Origin: Tridacna crocea
Taxonomy: Eukaryota; Mollusca; Bivalvia; Cardiida; Cardiidae
DNA: 64,000 nucleotides
Reading direction: 5' to 3'
Assembly: GCA_943736015.1 (NCBI GenBank)
Contig: OX031065.1
Coordinates: 14,165,427 to 14,229,426, forward strand
Shown: positions 61,762 to 64,000 of the stretch, one piece after another
Layout: each line of letters starts with the position of its first letter
Numbering within the stretch: the stretch's first letter is position 1
Program-made: the position numbers and the translations under genes
Notes under the pieces: generated by a model
Database searches by the model: none
Told to the model about the DNA's origin: nothing
The model's input: the letters and a program-made list of their open reading frames with translations, nothing else

Positions 61762-63400
61762 TTGAAGAGATTAGAAAAATTACACTTCAGTTGCCTTTGT
61801 TTGATATATGGGTTTTCAGTGTCTTTTTTAGCTACTTGTCACATTAATTTTTGGGTTTTTTCTACACTGTACATTGATCACTTTGGCTTATTGAAAAGTT
61901 TCAATGTGCAGCATTTATTGTGGGTCCAGTTAGAAAAGCGAATCCAGTTTAGGGCTTGGGAGGGGGGGGTGCATCGAGGGTTTAAGGGAAGTAACTCTTG
62001 CAAGGGGCTTGAAAAGACCAAAACAAGGTCTTCTGGGCCCCTATTTTCTTAAATGTTTGCCCATTTTCAGTGAAATCTGGCATGTGTGGATGGTGCATGC
62101 CTGGCAGTTTGCCAAGGACTGCACAGCAGCCTTTAAAGAAGACTTTAAATCCACTTTTATGCCGTTTTTTTTCACTGTTTTTTATCTATAAATTAGCGCC
62201 CATTTTGGAGCGATTTTGAAGGCCTCTGATTGGCTGATGGGCCCAGCTTTGAATTTGGCTGTTGGTACCCATTCTGATTTCCTTAAAGCTTCTCTGATTG
62301 GATAATTTCAGAGAGGGAAGAGATTTGATTGGCTGATGGGAAGGGAGGGGGAAATATCTGTTTATCCTTATTAACCTTTTACCACATAATGAAGCGGCTT
62401 TTTAACACCCCGAAGGCTTTTGAAAATAAACTGAGGAAAGCAGAAAATGCGGGCTACCAGCATTTTCTCCTTTTCCCACAATGTTTTCTACCCTATCAAA
62501 GAAAAAAATTGGATATTTTAGTTATTCTTACATCTTATTTAATATTTATGGCCTACTTCTAAATTCTTCAAACAAGAACAAGATTTTTTTATCGGAAAAA
62601 GTTTCCGCAACTGCAACCGGTTATTTCTGAATTTTATATTTTCGCGCAGCGGTTAAACATAAAATTTGACTTATGACTCGCGTGGTCGTCAAAATTGGTT
62701 CAATGTTTTCGTCACCCTGGTAAGAAAACAGGGAAAAATTTTGTTTACCTTTCTTTGATTTGTACAACAGGTATCGGTTGCCTCCGAAAGTGTCGAAGTT
62801 GATTTTACGATGTTACGCACAGCACGTAACAGTCACGTGTGGGCGAGATGGTCACCGTAACCAAATCAGTGGCCCTAGTGAGAGAAAATGAAAAGGAAAA
62901 ATCCGTATAATAGACTTAAGCAACCATTGTCGTATGCTAGAAAATATTCCCTAAGTCGAATTTTCATGTTTTTGCGGATACGTAAAAGGCACCTGCCAGA
63001 CAGTAGACAACCTAAATGGGTTTGTTGTCAGGTATAAAAAGATTGGAAAAAAAAAATATTAGAAATTATATAAGTTCCCTCTATTTGACCTATCAAGCAA
63101 CAGGTGTCGTCTGCTATGAAATGCTCCGTAAGTCAATTTTTCGCGGAGATGTAACTGCCATCTATGAGACGGTAGTCAACGTAAATGGATTTGTCGTCAC
63201 GGTATAAAGAGATTGGAGAAAAAAATATACAGTAAAAATTTAGTTCCTTTTGTTTGATTTATGCAATAAGAAGCAGTTGCTACTGAAAGAGCCTTCAGTC
63301 TTTTTTTAGCCACTTGTCGCATTATTTTCTGGGGTTTTCGCATGAGCGTAACGGGCACATATGAGACGGTAGTCAACGTAACTGGGTTTCTTGTTGTAGT
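61762..63400 (+). repeat. Unit 38 (1639 bp)
   Basis: Counterpart of unit 30. The poly-G is interrupted (aagggaggggg near 62341), the only such case. A G-to-C change near 62441 breaks one pair of the long hairpin. Other private changes: gtaaaaggcacc near 62983, actgccatctatg near 63155, gttgtagttt near 63393. Poly-A 10. Confidence 0.95.
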
Positions 63401-64000
63401 TTGAAGAGATTAGAAAAATTACACTTCAGTTGCCTTTGTTTGATATATGGGTTTTCAGTGTCTTTTTTAGCCACTTGTCACATTAATTTTTGGGTTTTTT
63501 CTACACTGTACATTGATCACTTTGGCTTATTGAAAAGTTTCAATGTGCAGCATTTATTGTGGGTCCAGTTAGAAAAGCGAATCCAGTTTAGGGCTTGGGA
63601 GGGGGGGTGCATCGAGGGTTTAAGGGAAGTAACTCTTGCAAGGGGCTTGAAAAGACCAAAACAAGGTCTTCTGGGCCCCTATTTTCTTAAATGTTTGCCC
63701 ATTTTCAGTGAAATCTGGCATGTGTGGATGGTGCATGCCTGGCAGTTTGCCAAGGACTGCACAGCAGCCTTTAAAGAAGACTTTAAATCCACTTTTATGC
63801 CGTTTTTTTTCACTGTTTTTTATCTATAAATTAGCGCCCATTTTGGAGCGATTTTGAAGGCCTCTGATTGGCTGATGGGCCCAGCTTTGAATTTGGCTGT
63901 TGGTACCCATTCTGATTTCCTTAAAGCTTCTCTGATTGGATAATTTCAGAGAGGGAAGAGATTTGATTGGCTGATGGGAAGGGGGGGGGAAAATATCTGT
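63401..64000 (+). repeat. Partial unit 39 (right edge)
   Basis: First 600 bp of a unit, ending just after the poly-G tract (9 G followed by A4). TAATTT allele. The array continues beyond the window. Confidence 0.95.

Larger units (their letters stand above)
1..64000. repeat. Macrosatellite array, ~1.64 kb unit, ~39 copies
   Basis: Seen directly: the same ~1638 bp sequence repeats head-to-tail across the entire window with no interruption and no flank. Landmark positions (ttgaagagattag) include 1145, 2780, 4420, 6057, 7696, 9334 and so on to 63401. Units differ by scattered substitutions, homopolymer length changes (G, A and T runs), one 12-bp deletion in unit 6 and one 3-bp deletion class. 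GGTACC (KpnI) and AAGCTT (HindIII) each occur once in unit 1. I do not recognise the family. It is not alpha satellite, rDNA or any LINE, SINE or LTR I can name. A tandem-duplicated noncoding RNA locus is an alternative, but no RNA class is identifiable. Confidence 0.98.

Noticed and set aside
1..64000. CRISPR array
   Set aside because: The repeat is 1.64 kb with no short repeat and unique spacer pattern, and no cas-like gene is present.
1..64000. Centromeric CENP-B box
   Set aside because: I found no match to the nTTCGnnnnAnnCGGGn core on either strand of the reference unit. A centromeric role is not excluded, only unsupported.

Overview
The whole 64 kb window is one head-to-tail tandem array of an AT-rich (about 61% A+T) repeat of about 1.64 kb. 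A fixed landmark (the ttgaagagattag motif) recurs 39 times in the same orientation, from 1145 to 63401, with a mean spacing of about 1638 bp (range 1627-1643). This gives 38 complete units plus a partial unit at each end. No unique flank, recognisable protein-coding gene, rRNA, tRNA, transposon or CRISPR array interrupts it. The array runs off both edges, so the window is internal to a larger macrosatellite. I do not recognise the repeat family. No start-to-stop frame looks like a real protein: the longer ones begin at TTG and are broken between units by homopolymer length changes.

The organism is most likely a eukaryote with cytosine-methylated DNA, probably a vertebrate. Support comes from the satellite organisation, strong CpG depletion in one half of the unit, frequent CpG-to-TpG/CpA variants between units, and a cluster of NF-Y (CCAAT, read as ATTGG) motifs. 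The species is not determinable from what I can see.

Each unit is a two-part composite. In unit 1 the CpG-poor half (about 1136-1970) holds a G-quadruplex motif, three inverted CCAAT boxes with 68 and 31 bp spacing, a variable poly-G tract, KpnI and HindIII sites and a long hairpin. The CpG-rich half (about 1971-2770) is built from about five highly diverged sub-repeats of roughly 155-200 bp, with a sixth decayed piece in the CpG-poor half. Both halves are about 39% G+C, but their CpG observed/expected ratios by hand count are about 1.3 and 0.26.

Above the unit level there is higher-order structure. Units 6-12 (9334-20791) are repeated as units 13-19 (20792-32261), a seven-unit block of 11.47 kb. 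Units 17-21 (27349-35535) are repeated as units 22-26 (35536-43722), a five-unit block of exactly 8187 bp. To the right of about 44 kb the units belong to a different subfamily (gggcgag instead of cagcgag beside the E-box) and form a more scrambled mosaic. The likely mechanism is unequal exchange or segmental duplication inside the array. An assembly artefact has to be excluded for the near-identical blocks.
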